From Cryobacterium sp. N22 (GTDB taxonomy: Bacteria > Actinomycetota > Actinomycetes > Actinomycetales > Microbacteriaceae), in the NCBI RefSeq assembly GCF_002929555.1, contig NZ_PJJP01000039.1:1-64000 (forward strand): DNA of 64,000 nucleotides, read 5' to 3'. Made by a program: the position numbers and the translations under genes. The notes under the pieces are model-generated. The model was given only the letters and a program-made list of their open reading frames with translations. It ran no database searches and was not told the origin of the DNA. Position 1 is the first letter of the stretch, and every line of letters begins with the position of its first letter. Positions 51,206 through 61,520 of this stretch are shown here, piece by piece.

Positions 51206-52147
51206 GTGACAGACGGCAATGGGTTCCTCAGCGGACGTCTCCTGGTGGTCGCCTTCGAAGGCTGGAACGATGCAGGCGAAGCCGCAACGGGTGCCGTGAG
51301 TACGCTGAAAGAGCTCCTCGACGTCGAAGAGGTCAAGCGGATCGACCCCGAGCTCTACTTCGACTACCAGTTCAACCGCCCCACCATCTCCACCGATGAA
51401 GACGGCCACCGGGTCATCGAGTGGCCCAGCGCGGTCATGTACGGTCCCGTCGTTCCCGGTGCCAGCGGGGTTCCGTTGGCCGAGGACGCGCAGCTCAAGG
51501 TGAGCGGCACCAACGCCGGCAACATCTACCTGCTGGTCGGAACGGAGCCCTCCCGCAGCTGGAAGAGCTTCACGGCCGAGATTCTGGACTCCGTGCTCGC
51601 CGCCGACGTGAGCGGCATCGTCTTCCTCGGCGCGATGCTGGCTGATGTGCCGCACACCCGGCCGATCTCGATCTTCGTCTCGAGCGACAATCCCGAGGTG
51701 CGCGCCGAACTGCAGATCGAGCGCAGCAGCTACGAGGGGCCCGTGGGCATCCTCAGTGTGCTGGCAATGGCGGCGGAAACCGTGGGAATCCCGAGCCTGT
51801 CGATTTGGGCATCCGTGCCGCACTACGTGCACAACGCCCCGTCGCCCAAGGCCATGCTCGCCCTGATCGACAAGCTCGAGGAGATCATCGACGTCGTGAT
51901 CCCCCGCGGCGACCTGGTCACCGACGCCTCGGAGTGGGAGACGGGCATCGATGCCCTCGCTGCCGAGGACGAGGAGATGGCCGCGTACATCGGTCAGCTC
52001 GAGCAGGCCAGGGACACCGTCGACTCACCGGAGGCGAGCGGAGAGGCGATCGCCCAGGAGTTCGAGAAGTACCTGCGCAAACGCGGCGACGGCGGCCGTG
52101 ACGGCTGGGCGGACGGCCGCCAGGGCCCGGAGCCGCGCCAGCCCTAG
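51206..52147 (+). CDS. PAC2-family protein (second copy)
   Basis: A 313-residue PAC2 protein like Rv2125 of mycobacteria, found in the same position near mshC. Segments include VAFEGWNDAGEAATGAV at the N-terminus, the middle MLADVPHTRPISIFVSSDN and ASVPHYVHNAPSPKAMLALI, and an acidic helical C-terminus. It shares its plan with the copy at 3473. GTG 51206 is the start. It is divergent from HAD-trmI. Confidence 0.88.
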   Translation: MTDGNGFLSGRLLVVAFEGWNDAGEAATGAVSTLKELLDVEEVKRIDPELYFDYQFNRPTISTDEDGHRVIEWPSAVMYGPVVPGASGVPLAEDAQLKVSGTNAGNIYLLVGTEPSRSWKSFTAEILDSVLAADVSGIVFLGAMLADVPHTRPISIFVSSDNPEVRAELQIERSSYEGPVGILSVLAMAAETVGIPSLSIWASVPHYVHNAPSPKAMLALIDKLEEIIDVVIPRGDLVTDASEWETGIDALAAEDEEMAAYIGQLEQARDTVDSPEASGEAIAQEFEKYLRKRGDGGRDGWADGRQGPEPRQP

Positions 52148-52181
52148 GCGGCCGGCCGGCCGGCCGTGGGCGTGTCTCCGG

Positions 52182-53462
52182 TTAGAGCTTGACGCCCAGG
52201 AGGGCGTCGATCGCGGCAGCGACGAGGGCGCGGTCGTCCACGCCGGCCGCCACAGCCTCGTCCACAGCGTCCAGGGCACCGCGGGTGTCGAGGTCGTCGA
52301 CCAGCGCGGCGCGCATCCGCTCGACGACCGCCGCAGCGCTCTCAAACGCCGAGACTGCGGCGCCGGTCGCGGTGTCGACGGGGCCGAACGCCAGCGTCCA
52401 GGCGGCCAGGCGAGCCTCGGCGTCCACCAGCTGCTGCGCGGTCCACTCCCAGTCGGTGCGGTAGTGCTGGGCGAGCAGGGCCAGGCGGATGGCGCGCGGG
52501 TCGGTGCCGCCCGCCCGAAGTCGGGAGACCAGGACCAGGTTGCCCAGCGACTTGCTCATCTTCTCGCCCTGGTAGGCGACCATGCCGGTGTGGCTGTACA
52601 CCTGGGCCAGCGGATGCCCGGACAGCGCGGCTGCGTGGCCGGCGCTCATGTCGTGGTGCGGGAAGATCAGGTCGCTCCCACCGCCCTGCACCGTGAAATC
52701 GGTGCCGAGCTCGGCGAGGGCGATGACGGAGCACTCGATGTGCCAGCCGGGGCGGCCGGCGCCCACGGGTGACTCCCAGGCCGGCTCTCCCGCTCTGGCG
52801 GCACGCCAGAGGAGCGGGTCGAGCCTGTCGCGCTTGCCGGCCCGGTCGGGGTCTCCGCCGCGCTCGGCGAACAGGGTGAGCATGGTGTCGACGTCGAGGT
52901 TGCTCTCCTCCCCCAGGGTCCACGGCGCCTGGCGCTCGGCCGCACGAATGTCGAAGTACAGGTCGGCGCCGGGCCCGTCGGGCGTAGGCAGCGCATCCGG
53001 CGTCGGCACCTTGTAGGCCAGCGCGGACTGGCGGAGCGTCAGCACCGCGGCGCTGATGTCGTCGATGACGTCGGTCACGGCCACAAAATCGTCCGGCGGA
53101 ATGACGCCCAGGGACTCCATGTCGGCCCTGAACAGGTCGGTCTGCTCCACGGCGAGTTCGCGCCAGTCGACGCCGGTCGCGGTGGCGCGTTCGAGCAGCG
53201 GGTCGTCGACGTCGGTCACGTTCTGGGCGTAGTGCACCCGGTAACCGCCGTCGCGCCACACCCGCTGCAGGGTGTCGAAGGCGAGGTAGGTGGCCGCGTG
53301 GCCCAGATGGGTGGCGTCGTACGGGGTGATGCCGCAGACGTACAACCTGGCCACGTCGGTCGGTTTGGCTTCGACGATCGAGTCCGTCGCCGTGTCGTGC
53401 AGGCGCGGGGCCGCTGAGAGTCCCGGAATAGACGGGATGACGGGGTGTGACCAGGCGCGCAT
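52182..53462 (-). CDS. mshC: Cysteine:glucosaminyl-inositol ligase of mycothiol synthesis
   Basis: A 426-residue cysteinyl-tRNA-synthetase-like ligase that joins cysteine to GlcN-Ins in mycothiol synthesis. The nucleotide-binding motif [19 protein letters not shown] is the MshC version of the HIGH region, and [10 protein letters not shown] is the KMSKS loop. The zinc ligands include the Cys in YVCGITPYD. It is shorter than a true CysS and lacks its anticodon domain. ATG 53462 is 6 nt after a TAGGCT box. Confidence 0.94.
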   Translation of the reverse strand: MRAWSHPVIPSIPGLSAAPRLHDTATDSIVEAKPTDVARLYVCGITPYDATHLGHAATYLAFDTLQRVWRDGGYRVHYAQNVTDVDDPLLERATATGVDWRELAVEQTDLFRADMESLGVIPPDDFVAVTDVIDDISAAVLTLRQSALAYKVPTPDALPTPDGPGADLYFDIRAAERQAPWTLGEESNLDVDTMLTLFAERGGDPDRAGKRDRLDPLLWRAARAGEPAWESPVGAGRPGWHIECSVIALAELGTDFTVQGGGSDLIFPHHDMSAGHAAALSGHPLAQVYSHTGMVAYQGEKMSKSLGNLVLVSRLRAGGTDPRAIRLALLAQHYRTDWEWTAQQLVDAEARLAAWTLAFGPVDTATGAAVSAFESAAAVVERMRAALVDDLDTRGALDAVDEAVAAGVDDRALVAAAIDALLGVKL

Positions 53463-53468
53463 GCTTCC

Positions 53469-53474
53469 AGCCTA
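53469..53474 (-). promoter_or_regulatory. Leaderless -10 box of mshC
   Basis: TAGGCT on the minus strand, 6 nt before ATG 53462. Confidence 0.5.
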
Positions 53475-53475
53475 A

Positions 53476-54330
53476 CTACGCCGTGATGGTGTTCGTACCG
53501 AGCAGGACCATCACGACGATGCCCAGCGCGATGCGGTAGACCACGAACGGCATGAAGCTGCGCTTGGAGATGTAGCTCATGAAGAAGCCGATCACGAACA
53601 GGGCCACGACGAACGCCACGACGGTGGCGACGAGGGTCTCCAGCGGGCCGAACAGTTCGGGTGTGCAGTTCGCGGCGGCCGCGACGCAGGGTTCCTTGAT
53701 CGACTTGTAGATCTGGTAGAAGCCGCTGCCGAGAACGGCGGGGATGGCGAGCAGGAACGCGTAGCGGGCGGCGGCGGCCCGCTCGTAGCCGAGGAACAGG
53801 CCGGCCGTGATGGTGCCGCCGGAACGTGAGACGCCGGGGATGAGGGCCAGCGCCTGTGCGAAGCCGAAGATGACACCGTGCCCGACGGTGAGGTCGTCCA
53901 GTTTGCGGCGCTTGGCACCGACGTAGTCGGCGACGCCCAGCAGCACGCCGAACGCGATGAGCATGATCGCGGTGACCCACAGGTTGCGCAGGCTGGTTTC
54001 GATCTGGTCCTGGAACAGCAGGCCCAGGATGACGATGGGCAGGGTGCCGAGGATGATCAGCCAGCCCATGCGCGCGTCCGCGTCGCTGCGTGGCACCTTG
54101 CCGACCAGGGACTTCGCCCACTGGCCGATGATGCGCACGATGTCGCGCCAGAAGAAGATCACCACGGCCGCCTCGGTGCCGATCTGGGTGATCGCGGTGA
54201 AACGGGCGCCGGGGTCCTCACCGGTGCCGAGGAACTGTCCCACGATGCTGATGTGGGCGCTGGAGGAGACCGGCAGGAATTCGGTCAGACCCTGGACCAG
54301 GCCCAGGATGACCGCGTTGAGGAAGTCCAC
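53476..54330 (-). CDS. uppP: Undecaprenyl-diphosphatase
   Basis: A 284-residue membrane phosphatase that recycles the undecaprenyl carrier for cell-wall synthesis. The two signature segments are [19 protein letters not shown] and [18 protein letters not shown]. About eight helices. It lies 13 bp before mshC on the same strand, as in related actinobacteria. Confidence 0.95.
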   Translation of the reverse strand: MDFLNAVILGLVQGLTEFLPVSSSAHISIVGQFLGTGEDPGARFTAITQIGTEAAVVIFFWRDIVRIIGQWAKSLVGKVPRSDADARMGWLIILGTLPIVILGLLFQDQIETSLRNLWVTAIMLIAFGVLLGVADYVGAKRRKLDDLTVGHGVIFGFAQALALIPGVSRSGGTITAGLFLGYERAAAARYAFLLAIPAVLGSGFYQIYKSIKEPCVAAAANCTPELFGPLETLVATVVAFVVALFVIGFFMSYISKRSFMPFVVYRIALGIVVMVLLGTNTITA

Positions 54331-54381
54331 GTGATACTCGTTTCGCTTGTGCGGTGTGCTGGCCGGTAGCGCGACAGCGGG

Positions 54382-55707
54382 CTAGTACGTCGTCAGCAGA
54401 TCGGTCAAAACCGTCCTGCCAAACACTAATGCGTCCAGTGGCACGCGCTCATCAACGCCGTGGAACAGCGCCGGAAAATCCAAATCGGCTGGGAGTTTCA
54501 GCGGGGCGAAGCCGTATCCTTTGATGCCCAGTTTGCTCAACGCCTTGTTGTCGGTGCCGGCGGGCATGAGGTAGGGCAGCACGGGAGCGCCCGGGTCGTG
54601 GGTGTCGAGGGTCTGCACGATCCGGTCGATCAGCGGGCCGGCGAACTCGGTCTCCAGCCCCACGTCACGGTGCATCACGACGATCTCGATGTCGGGGCCG
54701 ACCAGCTCGGCCAGCTCGGCCAGCACGGCGTCTTCCTCGCCCGGCAGGGAGCGCACATCGATGAGGGCCTCCGCACGGTCGGGAATGACATTGTGCTTGT
54801 AACCGGCCTGCAACACCGTCGGGTTCATGGTGGTGCGCAGGCTCGCCTGGATGAACCCCGATGCCGTGCCCGTCGCCAGGGCCAGTTCGTCCGGACCCAT
54901 GGACTGCGGCTCCACGCCGAGGATCCGCGCGATCTCCGACAGCAGCTGCCGGGTGGTGTTCGTCAGCCGGATCGGCCACTCGCGGCGCCCCACCTTGGCG
55001 ACGGCCTCGGCGAGCCGGGTGATCGCGTTGTCAGTGACCAGCCGGGAGCCGTGCCCGGCCGGCCCGTGCGCCACGAGCTTGAGCCAGATGAGAGCCTTCT
55101 CACCGGTTTGGAGCAGGTAGGCCCGCTCCCCGCCGATGCTGATCGAGTAGCCGCCGACCTCGCTGATGGCCTCGGTCGCGCCGGCGAACAGGTCCGGACG
55201 GGTGTCGACGAGGTGGTGGGAGCCGAGCACTCCCCCGGCCTCCTCGTCGGCGAAGAACGCGATGACGAGGTCCCGCTCGGGCTGGCCGCCCTGGTCGAGC
55301 ACATCCGAGAGGGACGCCAGGATCATCGCGTCCATGTTCTTCATGTCGACGGCGCCGCGCCCCCACAGCATGCCGTCCTTGATTTCGCCGCCGAACGGAT
55401 CCACCGACCAGTTCGCCGGGTCGGCGGGCACCACGTCCAGGTGGCCGTGCACCACCAGGGCGCCCTTGCTACGGTCGCGGCCGGGCACCCGGGCGACCAC
55501 GCTGGTGCGGCCCGGCTCCGAATCGAACAGCTCCGGTTTCAGTCCTAGGGCGCGCAGCTTCTCCGCGACGTACTCCGCCGCATCCGTCTCGCCGTTGGAG
55601 CGACCCTCGCCATAGTTCGTGGTGTCGAACCTGATGAGGTCGCGGGCGATCTCGGTGGTGAGGTCGAGAACGTCGGCCGATGCGGGGCTGGTGGAGGGGG
55701 CTGTCAT
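54382..55707 (-). CDS. M20-family peptidase
   Basis: A 441-residue zinc peptidase with motifs VVHGHLDVVPADP (metal His, catalytic Asp), GRGAVDMKNMDAM (bridging Asp), FADEEAGGVLGSHH (catalytic Glu) and a C-terminal LPYLMPAGTDNKALS with the last ligand region. The start at ATG 55707 is supported by a TAGCGT box 7 nt upstream; the in-frame start at 55737 is not. It belongs to a different M20 subgroup from the gene at 16403. Confidence 0.9.
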   Translation of the reverse strand: MTAPSTSPASADVLDLTTEIARDLIRFDTTNYGEGRSNGETDAAEYVAEKLRALGLKPELFDSEPGRTSVVARVPGRDRSKGALVVHGHLDVVPADPANWSVDPFGGEIKDGMLWGRGAVDMKNMDAMILASLSDVLDQGGQPERDLVIAFFADEEAGGVLGSHHLVDTRPDLFAGATEAISEVGGYSISIGGERAYLLQTGEKALIWLKLVAHGPAGHGSRLVTDNAITRLAEAVAKVGRREWPIRLTNTTRQLLSEIARILGVEPQSMGPDELALATGTASGFIQASLRTTMNPTVLQAGYKHNVIPDRAEALIDVRSLPGEEDAVLAELAELVGPDIEIVVMHRDVGLETEFAGPLIDRIVQTLDTHDPGAPVLPYLMPAGTDNKALSKLGIKGYGFAPLKLPADLDFPALFHGVDERVPLDALVFGRTVLTDLLTTY

Positions 55708-55714
55708 GCAGTTC

Positions 55715-55720
55715 ACGCTA
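55715..55720 (-). promoter_or_regulatory. Leaderless -10 box of the M20 gene
   Basis: TAGCGT on the minus strand, 7 nt before ATG 55707. It decides the start. Confidence 0.5.
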
Positions 55721-55812
55721 CCGGGCATGGAACCCACCGGTGTCCGGAAGTGGTTTGGATCCGTGCTAAGTTATTCCCCGGCAGCAAAACATAACTGCGG
55801 CCAAAACATCCA

Positions 55813-55897
55813 GTCCGGGTGGCGGAAATGGTAGACGCGCTAGCTTGAGGTGCTAGTGCCCGTATAGGGCGTAGGGGTTCAAGTCCCCTCTCGGACA
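55813..55897 (+). tRNA. tRNA-Leu, anticodon GAG
   Basis: An 85-nt class II tRNA. The acceptor arms gtccggg and ctcggac pair fully (one G-T wobble); the anticodon stem is ctagc/gctag with loop ttgaggt, giving anticodon GAG at 55847-55849. The long variable arm (tgcccgtatagggcg) and the T-loop gttcaag fit tRNA-Leu. Discriminator is A; CCA is not encoded. Confidence 0.95.
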
Positions 55898-55937
55898 CGG
55901 AGATTGTTGGTAAGACAACGATCAACGAGAACTGGTT

Positions 55938-55979
55938 GAGACAGTTCACGGGCCGGATCTTAGGATCCGGCCCTGTCTC
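55938..55979 (+). terminator. Terminator after tRNA-Leu
   Basis: Core stem gggccggatc, loop ttag, gatccggccc, extended by gagaca/tgtctc across a bulge. It lies 40 bp after the tRNA. Confidence 0.7.
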
Positions 55980-56108
55980 GTTAACGCGCACCGATGCCCT
56001 GCCGCATTGCCGCTCCGAACTCCCCGCCCGGTGAAGATTCCCGGGAACGCGTTGTTGAGCGGCCGTATCGGCTCACGCAGCCGCGTGCGGGCTCCACAAT
56101 CGTGATGC

Positions 56109-56114
56109 TAGAGT
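56109..56114 (+). promoter_or_regulatory. Promoter -10 of the cellobiose phosphorylase gene
   Basis: TAGAGT (in tgcTAGAGT, an extended -10) lies 12 bp before the operator palindrome and 114 bp before the coding start. No strong -35 is seen. Confidence 0.5.
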
Positions 56115-56125
56115 CATCCCAAGCG

Positions 56126-56147
56126 CTCGTGAGAGCGCTCTCACGAG
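56126..56147. promoter_or_regulatory. LacI-type operator upstream of cellobiose phosphorylase
   Basis: A perfect 22-bp palindrome with core TGAGAGCGCTCTCA, just downstream of a probable -10. It closely resembles the CebR operator TGGGAGCGCTCCCA of actinobacterial cellobiose genes. A LacI-family repressor bound here would block transcription; none is encoded in the window. Confidence 0.8.
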
Positions 56148-56227
56148 ACTAGGCCCGGCTGCGACGGCGGATTCAGGATGTTGAATCCCCGCGACATTCG
56201 GTCCGTTGAAACCGAAAAGGTGCACGC

Positions 56228-58699
56228 ATGAAGTTCGGCCACTTCGACGACGAAGCCAGGGAATATGTCATCGAGACCCCGTTGACCCCCTACCCGTGGA
56301 TCAACTATCTCGGCAGCGAGGACTTCTTCTCGCTGGTCTCGCACACGGCGGGCGGGTACACCTTCTACAAGGACGCCAAGATGCGTCGCCTCACCCGGTA
56401 CCGCTACAACGACGTCCCCACCGACTCCGGTGGACGCTACTTCTTCATCAAGGACGGCGACGACGTGTGGACGTCCAGCTGGCTGCCGATGAAGAAGGAC
56501 CTCGACTTCTTCGAAACCCGCCACGGCATGGGCTACACCCGCATCACGGGTGAACGCGGCGGCCTGCGGGTCTCCACGCTCTACTTCGTTCCCCTCGGCG
56601 AGACGGCGGAGGTGCAGAAGGTCACGATCACCAACACGTCGGATGCGGTCAAGACCTTTTCCCTGTTCTCCTACCTCGAGTTCTGCCTGTGGAACGCCCA
56701 GGACGACCAGACCAACTACCAGCGCAACCTCTCCATCGGCGAGGTGGAGGTCGACGGCAGCGCGATCTACCACAAGACCGAATACCGGGAGCGTCGCGAC
56801 CACTACGCCGTGTACGGCGTGAACGCCGAGATCGCCGGCTTCGACACCGACCGGGAGACCTTCGTCGGGCTCTACGAAACGCTGGCCGAGGCCAAGGTCC
56901 CGCACGCCGGCGCCGCGGCTAACTCGATGGCATCGGGCTGGTACCCGATCGGCTCCCACCAGGTCGACTCGACCCTGCAGCCCGGTGAGAGCCGCGACCT
57001 GGTCTTCGTTCTCGGCTACGTCGAGAACAACGCCGAGACCGGCGAGGAGAAGTGGGCGGACGACGCCAAGCAGGTCATCAACAAGACCCGCGCCCAGGCG
57101 CTGCTGGCCCGCCTGTCCACCACCGAAGCCGCGGATGCCGCGTTCGACGCCCTCGGCGTCTACTGGACTGACCTGCTCTCCGCGTACACGGTGACCTCCC
57201 CGGACGACAAGCTCAACCGGATGGTCAACATCTGGAACCAGTACCAGTGCATGGTGACCTTCAACATGAGCCGCTCGGCGTCGTACTTCGAGACCGGCAT
57301 CGGCCGCGGCATGGGCTTCCGGGACTCGACCCAGGACCTGCTCGGTTTTGTGCACCTGATCCCGGACCGCGCTCGCGAACGCATCCTCGACATCGCCGCG
57401 ACCCAGCTGCCGGACGGGTCCGCGTACCACCAGTACCAGCCCCTCACCAAGCGGGGCAACAACGAGCTCGGGTCCGGCTTCAACGACGACCCCGCCTGGC
57501 TGATCATCGGGGTGGACGGTTATCTCAAGGAGACCGGCGACTACACGATCCTCGACGAGGTGGTGCCGTTCGACAACAACGACGCCCTCGCCGAGACCCT
57601 GTACACCCACCTGACCCGGTCGTTCGAGTTCACCCTGAACAATCTCGGCCCGCACGGGCTCCCACTGATCGGGCGGGCCGACTGGAATGACTGCCTGAAC
57701 CTGAACTGCTTCTCCACGACCCCGGGTGAGTCGTTCCAGACCACCGAAAACCAGGCCGGCGGGGTGGCGGAGTCGACCTTCATCGCCGCACAGTTCGTGC
57801 TCGCCGCCGGCCAGTACGCGACCATCGCTGAACGCGGTGGTGACACCGTGCAGGCGGACAAGGCCCGCAAGGCCGCCGCCGAGATGAGCCAGGCGCTGTT
57901 GACGCACGGCTGGGACGGCGACTGGTTCCTGCGCGCCTACGACTTCTACGGCAACAAGGTGGGCACCTCCGAGGACACCGAGGGTCAGATTTGGATCGAG
58001 CCGCAGGGCTTCGCCGTCCTGGCCGGCGTCGGCGTCGAGCACAACAGCGACGGCACCCCGGTGAAGACCAGTCCCGCGTTCCGTGCCCTCGACTCCGTAG
58101 ACCGGCTCCTCGGCTCCGAGCACGGCCTGGTGCTGCAGTACCCGGCGTACCGCAGCTACCGCGTGGAACTGGGCGAGGTGTCGACCTATCCCCCGGGCTA
58201 CAAGGAGAACGGTGGCATCTTCTGCCACAACAACCCGTGGGTGATCATCGGCGAGACCGTGATCGGCCGCGGCGCGAAGGCGTTCGACCACTACCGGAAG
58301 ATCACGCCCGCCTACCGGGAGGACATCTCCGAGGTGCACCGCACCGAGCCGTACGTGTACGCGCAGATGATCGCCGGCAAGGAGGCCTCCAGGCACGGCG
58401 AGGCCAAGAACTCCTGGTTGACCGGCACGGCGGCCTGGAACTTCGTGACGGTCTCCCAGTACCTCCTGGGTGTGCGCACCGACTACGACGGCCTCGTGGT
58501 CGACCCGCAGATCGGACCGGATGTCGCGGAGTTCACCGTGACCCGGCAGGCCCGCGGCGCGACGTACGTGATCACGGTGGCCAACTCGGGCCGCGAGGGT
58601 TCCCGGGCCAGCCTCGAGGTCGACGGTGTCGCCATCGAGGGCCGTACGGTGCCCTACGCCCCGGCCGGCGCCACGGTGCAGGTGCGCGCGACCCTGTAG
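56228..58699 (+). CDS. cbp: Cellobiose phosphorylase (GH94)
   Basis: An 823-residue cytosolic enzyme that splits cellobiose with phosphate into glucose 1-phosphate and glucose. It is close to the Cellulomonas enzyme (known length about 822) from end to end: [61 protein letters not shown] and [18 protein letters not shown]. The general acid is Asp485 in [11 protein letters not shown]. The enzyme saves ATP when cellobiose is imported, but no importer is nearby. The gene is monocistronic or heads a short unit, controlled by the palindrome at 56126-56147. Confidence 0.94.
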   Translation: MKFGHFDDEAREYVIETPLTPYPWINYLGSEDFFSLVSHTAGGYTFYKDAKMRRLTRYRYNDVPTDSGGRYFFIKDGDDVWTSSWLPMKKDLDFFETRHGMGYTRITGERGGLRVSTLYFVPLGETAEVQKVTITNTSDAVKTFSLFSYLEFCLWNAQDDQTNYQRNLSIGEVEVDGSAIYHKTEYRERRDHYAVYGVNAEIAGFDTDRETFVGLYETLAEAKVPHAGAAANSMASGWYPIGSHQVDSTLQPGESRDLVFVLGYVENNAETGEEKWADDAKQVINKTRAQALLARLSTTEAADAAFDALGVYWTDLLSAYTVTSPDDKLNRMVNIWNQYQCMVTFNMSRSASYFETGIGRGMGFRDSTQDLLGFVHLIPDRARERILDIAATQLPDGSAYHQYQPLTKRGNNELGSGFNDDPAWLIIGVDGYLKETGDYTILDEVVPFDNNDALAETLYTHLTRSFEFTLNNLGPHGLPLIGRADWNDCLNLNCFSTTPGESFQTTENQAGGVAESTFIAAQFVLAAGQYATIAERGGDTVQADKARKAAAEMSQALLTHGWDGDWFLRAYDFYGNKVGTSEDTEGQIWIEPQGFAVLAGVGVEHNSDGTPVKTSPAFRALDSVDRLLGSEHGLVLQYPAYRSYRVELGEVSTYPPGYKENGGIFCHNNPWVIIGETVIGRGAKAFDHYRKITPAYREDISEVHRTEPYVYAQMIAGKEASRHGEAKNSWLTGTAAWNFVTVSQYLLGVRTDYDGLVVDPQIGPDVAEFTVTRQARGATYVITVANSGREGSRASLEVDGVAIEGRTVPYAPAGATVQVRATL

Positions 58700-58734
58700 G
58701 GGAACCAGTTGCGGCCGTCCGGACAATAGTGGGT

Positions 58735-59451
58735 ATGGACATCTACCGAACAGTCCGAACACGGGCCTGGCAGCTGTGCGTCGCCGTTGCGTGCGTCGGT
58801 GTGCTGATCACCGGATGCGGCCACGCCGACGCCACGGCTCCGTCCGCCGCCGGCCCGATCATGGGGCCGGCGCCGGCCGGGCCCAGCGCGGACGAGGTCT
58901 TCACGGCGTGCAGCCCACCGGGGATCGTGGACTACGACCCGATCGAGTCACTGGCGGTGCTGGCCGCGGACAGCACCGTGGTGATCATGGGCGAAATCGA
59001 TCGGATCCAGGCGGGCCGCGACAGCACCTACACCGCATCGAAGGAGACGTCGACGACGCGAAGCGCGGTGATCGTCGTGCGGGACGTCACGGTTGTCTAC
59101 GGAGAGTTGGACGCGGCCGTCAACGGCAGCGTCTACATCGAATTTGCGTCGAGCAGTCCGGACGAGTGCGCTGGAACGGTGCCGGCCGGAACGGCGATCG
59201 TCGCCTATCTGGAGCCGGCCTGGGACGGCGCCCGCAGCTACGTCGACGAGGACCCGACCTCCGAGTACACGGAAATCCAGGAGCCCGGCGCCGGGCGGCC
59301 CGCCGGCCAGCCGCTGTACCAGGCATCCGCGCTCGAGGGTCTGGTCTGGCAACTACCGGGCAGCGCCGAGGTGATCTGGCCGCTCTACCTGGGCACCGGC
59401 CCCGGGTCGATCCGTGAGGCCCTCCCGGACGGCACTCTCGCCGGCCCCTAG
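58735..59451 (+). CDS. Predicted secreted lipoprotein, function unknown
   Basis: A 238-residue protein with an N-terminal signal peptide and lipobox LITGC (VGVLITGCGHADA), so it is probably tethered outside the membrane. The rest is a single unknown domain with hydrophobic beta-like segments (RSAVIVVRDVTVVYGEL, GTAIVAYLEPAWDG) and no recognised catalytic motif. Three cysteines after the lipobox suggest one disulfide. It follows cbp by 35 bp but need not be functionally related. Confidence 0.7.
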   Translation: MDIYRTVRTRAWQLCVAVACVGVLITGCGHADATAPSAAGPIMGPAPAGPSADEVFTACSPPGIVDYDPIESLAVLAADSTVVIMGEIDRIQAGRDSTYTASKETSTTRSAVIVVRDVTVVYGELDAAVNGSVYIEFASSSPDECAGTVPAGTAIVAYLEPAWDGARSYVDEDPTSEYTEIQEPGAGRPAGQPLYQASALEGLVWQLPGSAEVIWPLYLGTGPGSIREALPDGTLAGP

Positions 59452-59482
59452 CGACCCTGAGGGGTTGCACGCGATGCGCGGG

Positions 59483-61078
59483 TCAGGCTACGGCGACCTC
59501 GACCTCGCCGGCTTCGGCACCCTCACTGCCGAAGATCAGGCGGCGGTTGGCGATCTTGTCGGTGAAGAACCTGTCGTGGCTGACCACCACCACGGCCCCG
59601 GGGAAGTGCAGCAGCGCCCGCTCCATCACCTGGGTGCTGGACATGTCCAGGTGGTTGGTGGGCTCGTCCAGCAGCAGCACCGAGGCGCCGGACAGCAGGC
59701 ACTGGGCCATCGCCACGCGGGCCTTCTGGCCGCCGGAGAGGTTGCCGATCTTCTGCTTGAGGTCGGCCTCGGAGAACTGGAACATGGTGAGAAACCGGTT
59801 CACCGACTTGCGGGTGGCCGTGAACGCCAGGCTGCCCTCGAGCGCGTTGACCGCGTGGCTGACGGTGTCGGTGTCATCCAGCTCGGCGAGCACCTGGTTG
59901 TACGACACCATGCCGGCGCCCTTGGCCCAGTCCACCTCGCCGTGATCCGCCGATTCCTCCCCGGTGAGAACCCGCAGCAGCGTGGTCTTGCCGCTGCCGT
60001 TCGCGCCGAGCACCACGATGCGGTTGCCACGGCGGATCTCGAAGCTCAGGTCGTTGAAGAGCACCTTCTCGCCATAGGCCTTGCTGAGCATCTCGACCCG
60101 GCAGAGCACATCCTTCACGTGCAGGCCGCCGTAGATCTCGGTGATGATCTTGTCGACCGGTCGGGGTGTGCGGGACTTCTTGATGGTGGCCAGCTGGCTG
60201 CCGAGCTTGCGGCTGGCGTTCTTCTGGGCCTCGCGCCGGTCGGCGATGCCCTCGGACTCGAAGGCGAGCAGTTCGGACTCGTGCACAAACTGCTGCTCGA
60301 GGGTCTTGAGACGGAACTGCTTCTGCACCACGTATTCGCCGAAGTTGCCCGGGTACTCGTGCAGGTGGAAGTTCTCCAGCTCGATGATGCGGGTCACGAC
60401 GGCGTCGAGGAAGGTGCGGTCGTGCGAGACGATCACGGCGGCGCCCTTGAAGTCGCGGAACCAGCTCTCCAGCCACTCCACGCCGGCTACGTCGAGGTAG
60501 TTGGTGGGCTCGTCCAGCAGCAGCACATCCGGTGCCTCGAGCAGGATCTTCGCCAGGGCCGCGCGGTTGCGCCAGCCGCCGGACAGCTCGTCGATCGCGC
60601 AGCTGCGGTGCGCCTCGTCGAAGCCCAGGATGGTCAGGGCCGCGTCGATGCGTCTCGGGTAGTCCCAGCCGTCCAGCCGGTCCATGTCCTCAAAGAGTTC
60701 GGACTGACGATGGATCAGCCGGTCGAGCTCGGCGCCGGCCGAGGAATCGGCGGCGATGGCCAGATCGATCGAGGCGAGTTCGGCTTCGACGGCCTTGATC
60801 TCCACGAACAGGGCGTCCAGCACCTCGGTGATCGTGGCCGCGCCGTTCAGCTCGGAGAACTGGGAGAAGTAGCCGATCTTCACGCCGTCATCGACGGTGA
60901 CCGTGCCGGAGTCCGGCGTCACCTGGCCGAGGATCAGCTTGATGAGGGTGGTCTTGCCCGACCCGTTCCGGCCGATCATGCCGACCCGGTCGCCAGGTTC
61001 GAGCCTGAAGAAGGTCTCCCGGAGCACCTGGGTGTTCTCGAAACGCACGGTGACGTCGTTCAGCCGGATCAAACTCAT
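59483..61078 (-). CDS. ABC-F family ATPase
   Basis: A 531-residue soluble protein with two ABC domains and no membrane part: Walker A GMIGRNGSGKTTLI and VLGANGSGKTTLL, signatures ELSGGWRNRAALAK and NLSGGQKARVAMAQ, and a charged linker between them. ABC-F proteins act on the ribosome in translation quality control or antibiotic protection; which role applies here is not evident. ATG 61078 overlaps the upstream DUF5997 stop (ATGA). Confidence 0.9.
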   Translation of the reverse strand: MSLIRLNDVTVRFENTQVLRETFFRLEPGDRVGMIGRNGSGKTTLIKLILGQVTPDSGTVTVDDGVKIGYFSQFSELNGAATITEVLDALFVEIKAVEAELASIDLAIAADSSAGAELDRLIHRQSELFEDMDRLDGWDYPRRIDAALTILGFDEAHRSCAIDELSGGWRNRAALAKILLEAPDVLLLDEPTNYLDVAGVEWLESWFRDFKGAAVIVSHDRTFLDAVVTRIIELENFHLHEYPGNFGEYVVQKQFRLKTLEQQFVHESELLAFESEGIADRREAQKNASRKLGSQLATIKKSRTPRPVDKIITEIYGGLHVKDVLCRVEMLSKAYGEKVLFNDLSFEIRRGNRIVVLGANGSGKTTLLRVLTGEESADHGEVDWAKGAGMVSYNQVLAELDDTDTVSHAVNALEGSLAFTATRKSVNRFLTMFQFSEADLKQKIGNLSGGQKARVAMAQCLLSGASVLLLDEPTNHLDMSSTQVMERALLHFPGAVVVVSHDRFFTDKIANRRLIFGSEGAEAGEVEVAVA

Positions 61079-61455
61079 GAGTCCTGCTCCCCATCCTCGG
61101 CGGCATCGACGATGCCGATGAAGCGGCTGCCGATGCCATCCACCTCACGGCGGCTGAGGCCGGCGGCGGCGGCCGGGAGCTCGTCATAACCGTGGTGGTC
61201 GCAGCTGAGGTAGGTGAACGTCGGCCACCACTTCTTCGGCCGCGTCGCCTCGGTGAACCCGCACACGCTGCAGGTCAACTCGATCCAGACGGGCTTCTTG
61301 CCGGTGCGGTTCGCGCGCGACTGCGCGAGCCAGGCGGGCGGGTTCTTCTCGATCTCGGCGAGCTGTGCTTCGGTCATGCGGCTGGGAAGGTCGTGGCGCT
61401 GCGCCATCTCGAGGGGAATGTCGAGGCGGAGCGCTGCTTCTCGTCTGGTAATCAT
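61075..61455 (-). CDS. DUF5997-type protein
   Basis: A 126-residue protein resembling the actinobacterial DUF5997 family (unknown role). The N-terminus looks like a helix-turn-helix-ish segment (RREAALRLDIPLEMA), then KNPPAWLAQSRANRTGKKPVW and TCSVCGFTEATRPKKWWPT, and a Cys-His pair in LSCDHHGYDELP, so it may bind zinc. ATG 61455 is 8 nt after a TATCGT box. It overlaps the ABC-F gene by 4 bp. Confidence 0.75.
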   Translation of the reverse strand: MITRREAALRLDIPLEMAQRHDLPSRMTEAQLAEIEKNPPAWLAQSRANRTGKKPVWIELTCSVCGFTEATRPKKWWPTFTYLSCDHHGYDELPAAAAGLSRREVDGIGSRFIGIVDAAEDGEQDS

Positions 61456-61520
61456 CAGGTTCAACGATAGGCGCTGCGACGGACGCCAACGCTCCGGGGC
61501 AGGAACTGGTTCAATGAAGC

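Noticed and set aside
52025-52147. GC-rich tail of the second PAC2 gene and repeat cggccggccggccg near 52150
   Set aside because: Short simple repeat near a gene end in 66-70% GC DNA; no evidence for a mobile element or CRISPR.
56141-58762. 873-codon open frame on the minus strand opposite cellobiose phosphorylase
   Set aside because: Same reason: antisense to a gene recognised over its full length, no plausible start or family.
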